Source: Streptomonospora salina
GTDB taxonomy: Bacteria > Actinomycetota > Actinomycetes > Streptosporangiales > Streptosporangiaceae
Direction of reading: 5' to 3'
Assembly (NCBI RefSeq): GCF_014204715.1
Contig: NZ_JACHLY010000001.1
Span: forward strand, 1,457,001 to 1,521,000
Length of the DNA stretch: 64,000 nucleotides
The position numbers and the translations under genes are program-made. The notes beneath the pieces are model-generated. The model searched no databases. It saw nothing but the letters and a program-made list of their open reading frames with translations, and had not been told where the DNA came from. Position 1 is the first letter of the stretch, and every line of letters starts with the position of its first letter. Shown here piece by piece: positions 62,131 through 64,000 of this stretch.

Positions 62131-63066
62131 TCAGTGCGCCGTACGCGTGTTCCGCACGCCGGTGCCGATCAGCATCAGGCCGCCGGCGATGACGAACACC
62201 GCGCCGAAGACGACGCAGGCGAGCGGGATGACGGTGCGCAGCAGCGGCAGCATGATCATGCCCTGCGCGGCGCTCTCGATCTGGCCGTCGACGGTCTCGT
62301 CGTCCCAGACCAGGGTGCCGTCGAAGAGCACCAGGCGCTCTTCGCCGTCGACGACGAAGCCGCGGTGCTGGTCCTCGCTGAGGCCGATCGGCACGCCGGT
62401 GGTCGGCTCGATCCAGTAGGTGCGGGTGACGCTGTACATCTCGTCGCCGGTGACATCGCCGTCGGCGCCGTCCATGCCCTCCAGCAGGCTCGCCGGCAGG
62501 GTGCGCTCGCCGACCTTCTCGGATTCGACGACCTGCTCGAACCGGTAGGTGTCGATGCCGTTGTAGGCCTCTTCGCCTTCGAAGGCGATGGGGCGGGTGA
62601 GCCGGCTGGTGGTGTCGAAGAACCGGTAGTCGCGCTGCTCGGTCAGGAACGGGAACTTGAAGATCTGGCCCTTCTGCTCGACCTCCTCGTCGCCGACGGA
62701 GCTGTCGCAGCAGTCCACGCCCCGGCCGTCGACGCGGTCGTGGCCGGCGCGGCGGTAGGTGGAGGTGATCGCGGAGTCGCGCTCGACGTCCTTGACCCAG
62801 GTGAACTGGTCCCAGACCGCGGTGTCGGCGTCGCTGGCGGCGACGTCGCCGCGCACCGTCGTGTAGGCCTCCACGGTGGCGCCTTCGACCAGCTCGGTCT
62901 CCTCGGCGCTGAAGTAGGTGATGTCCTCACCGCGGTTGACGGTCTCGTTGTAGTAGTCCAGGGGAGCTTTCATCAAGCTCTCGGCCGTCCAGTACCGCAG
63001 CATGGGGGCGAGGACCAGCAGGCAGACTCCCAAGGCGATGAAGACGACCGCGGCGGTACGACGCAT
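62131..63066 (-). CDS. DUF3068 (PorA-family) membrane-anchored protein
   Basis: A 311-residue protein with one N-terminal helix (TAAVVFIALGVCLLVLAPML), a long extracytoplasmic domain and a C-terminal helix pair (TVIPLACVVFGAVFVIAGGLMLIG). The middle part shows family blocks: YFSAEETELVEGATVEAYTTVRGDV, VDCCDSSVGDEEVEQKGQIFKFPFLTEQRDYRFFD, EAYNGIDTYRFEQVV, YWIEPTTGVPIGLSEDQHRGFVVDGEERLVLFDGTLVWDDETVDGQI. These fit DUF3068, common in actinobacteria and of unknown function despite the porin-related family name. ATG 63066 has AGGAGG upstream; an upstream GTG is less likely. Confidence 0.88.
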   Translation of the reverse strand: MRRTAAVVFIALGVCLLVLAPMLRYWTAESLMKAPLDYYNETVNRGEDITYFSAEETELVEGATVEAYTTVRGDVAASDADTAVWDQFTWVKDVERDSAITSTYRRAGHDRVDGRGVDCCDSSVGDEEVEQKGQIFKFPFLTEQRDYRFFDTTSRLTRPIAFEGEEAYNGIDTYRFEQVVESEKVGERTLPASLLEGMDGADGDVTGDEMYSVTRTYWIEPTTGVPIGLSEDQHRGFVVDGEERLVLFDGTLVWDDETVDGQIESAAQGMIMLPLLRTVIPLACVVFGAVFVIAGGLMLIGTGVRNTRTAH

Positions 63067-63342
63067 GAGCCCTCCTGGGCGAGAACGGGCGGGGGTGGGC
63101 GGGGCGCTGGTCCGCAAGGGGACGCCGCAACTGGAACCCGGTTCAGTTTCGGGTAGAGTACTGCCCCACAGTGGGCTGCGTCACCAAGGCGTGGCCGAAT
63201 ATTTATAACCGGTTCTAGTATGGCGACGGGGACGTCGGGCGCCGCGCTGCGATCCGTTCACCCCGGCACCGCCGGGATCCGCAGCCCCCGGCCGCCGGCG
63301 TCCCGCCGCGGCTCCGAGCAGACGACACGGGAGGGTCGGCCA

Positions 63343-64000
63343 GTGAGCGGTGCCTCCGAGGAATCCCCCGCCTCCCCCGGACCCTCCGGGAGCGGTACGG
63401 GCGGCGCCACACCCCCGGACTCCCCGCACGGCGCTCCCGCCGCCTCCGCCGCGGACCCGTCCGACCCGCGGTGGCGCCTGCCCCAAGTGCGCGGGCACCT
63501 CGCCGGACTCGACGGCATCCGCGCCCTGGCGGCGCTGCTGGTGCTGGTCTTCCACGTGGGCATCGAGACCGGCGACGCCCTGGCCCCCGGCCTCTCCGGC
63601 GCCCTGCTGGCCGGCGGCGAGATGGCCGTTCCCCTGTTCTTCGCGCTGTCGGGGCTGCTGCTCTTCCGCCCGTGGGCGCGCGCCGCGCTCGACGGCACCG
63701 CCGCCCCGCCGGCCGGGTCCTACCTGCGGCGGCGGGCGCTGCGCGTGCTGCCCGCCTACTGGATCGTCGCCCTGGCCGCCCTGCTGCTGTGGTCGCGCGA
63801 CCACCTGGACTCGGTGTCGGCCTGGGTCGAGATCATGACGCTCACCTTCGTGTTCGAGACCGACCCGTGGTGGGTGGGCACCGGCCCCGCCGGCCTCGGA
63901 CAGATGTGGAGCCTGTCGGTGGAGGCGGCCTTCTACGCCGCCCTGCCGGTACTCGGGCTGCTGGCGGTGCGCACGGCCGGCCGCACCCGCGCCGCCGACA
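63343..64000 (+). CDS. Acyltransferase family 3 membrane protein (partial, 5' part)
   Basis: About 219 codons are seen; the gene runs off the window. After a ~45-residue Ser/Pro/Gly-rich N terminus come the acyltransferase-3 marks: HLAGLDGIRALAALLVLVFHVG with the catalytic His, AGGEMAVPLFFALSGLLLFRPW, SYLRRRALRVLPAYWIVALAALLLW, and the later GLGQMWSLSVEAAFYAALPVLGLL. Such proteins O-acetylate exported sugars, peptidoglycan or polyketides; the acceptor here is unknown. GTG 63343 with GGGAGGG upstream. The AT-richer block near 63195-63222 may hold its promoter. Confidence 0.88.
   Translation, partial: MSGASEESPASPGPSGSGTGGATPPDSPHGAPAASAADPSDPRWRLPQVRGHLAGLDGIRALAALLVLVFHVGIETGDALAPGLSGALLAGGEMAVPLFFALSGLLLFRPWARAALDGTAAPPAGSYLRRRALRVLPAYWIVALAALLLWSRDHLDSVSAWVEIMTLTFVFETDPWWVGTGPAGLGQMWSLSVEAAFYAALPVLGLLAVRTAGRTRAAD

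Overview
The window looks like chromosomal DNA of a filamentous actinomycete. The sequence is extremely GC-rich with strong third-position G/C, and GTG/TTG starts are common. The gene content points to the Streptomyces/Nocardiopsis-type groups: an ArgS-related anticodon-binding protein beside lysA-hom, a complete 'conservon' (sensor kinase, roadblock, DUF742, GTPase), GuaB1, EF-G2 and GAF-ANTAR regulators. A Nocardiopsaceae-like source is my inference only; no 16S gene or marker alignment is present to settle it.

Region by region. 0.3-4.9 kb is a minus-strand block, response regulator > nrtL > lysA > hom, running away from a tRNA-Arg(CCG) that has a clear terminator. 5.8-13.6 kb holds a SulP anion transporter, then a hydroxycinnamate (ferulate/coumarate) unit: hydratase-lyase, MHS transporter and feruloyl-CoA-type ligase on the minus strand, with a divergent MarR regulator and a second acyl-CoA ligase on the plus strand. 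13.7-28.2 kb is a mixed stretch of single genes: MDR oxidoreductases, a sulfotransferase-like protein, a decayed GH36 alpha-galactosidase pseudogene, a lipoprotein, pyrophosphatase, a carboxylesterase, an HxlR/imine-reductase-like divergent pair, a PP2C phosphatase and a crotonase.

28.3-31.7 kb encodes KdpD/KdpE, with no kdpFABC in the window. 31.8-39.3 kb looks accessory: an APH(6)-type kinase, a CbiX-like protein without its metal-binding histidines, a tyrosine-recombinase remnant, three GAF-ANTAR regulators and an AadA-like nucleotidyltransferase. 39.3-56.4 kb carries peptide deformylase, a secreted coiled-coil protein, an MFS transporter, a TetR/SDR divergent pair with twin operators, a CPBP protease, EF-G2 (with a long perfect leader hairpin), an M48 protease, an M20 amidohydrolase with a very long Pro/Gly-rich tail, a CDP-alcohol phosphatidyltransferase, GuaB1 and small membrane proteins. 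56.9-61.1 kb is the conservon operon. The window ends with DUF1707 and DUF3068 proteins and the start of a membrane acyltransferase.

Themes. Regulation is often by divergent pairs with inverted-repeat operators in the shared spacer (11.3, 21.8, 23.5 and 44.2 kb). Convergent gene ends are closed by long perfect GC hairpins, mostly without U-tracts (7.3, 13.6, 35.9 and 61.1 kb). I found no CRISPR array, rRNA, intact insertion sequence or complete phage gene. No single locus here is clearly a wholly new system. The best leads are the face-to-face MarR promoters, the GAF-ANTAR/CbiX-like island, the EF-G2 leader hairpin and the tailed M20 enzyme.
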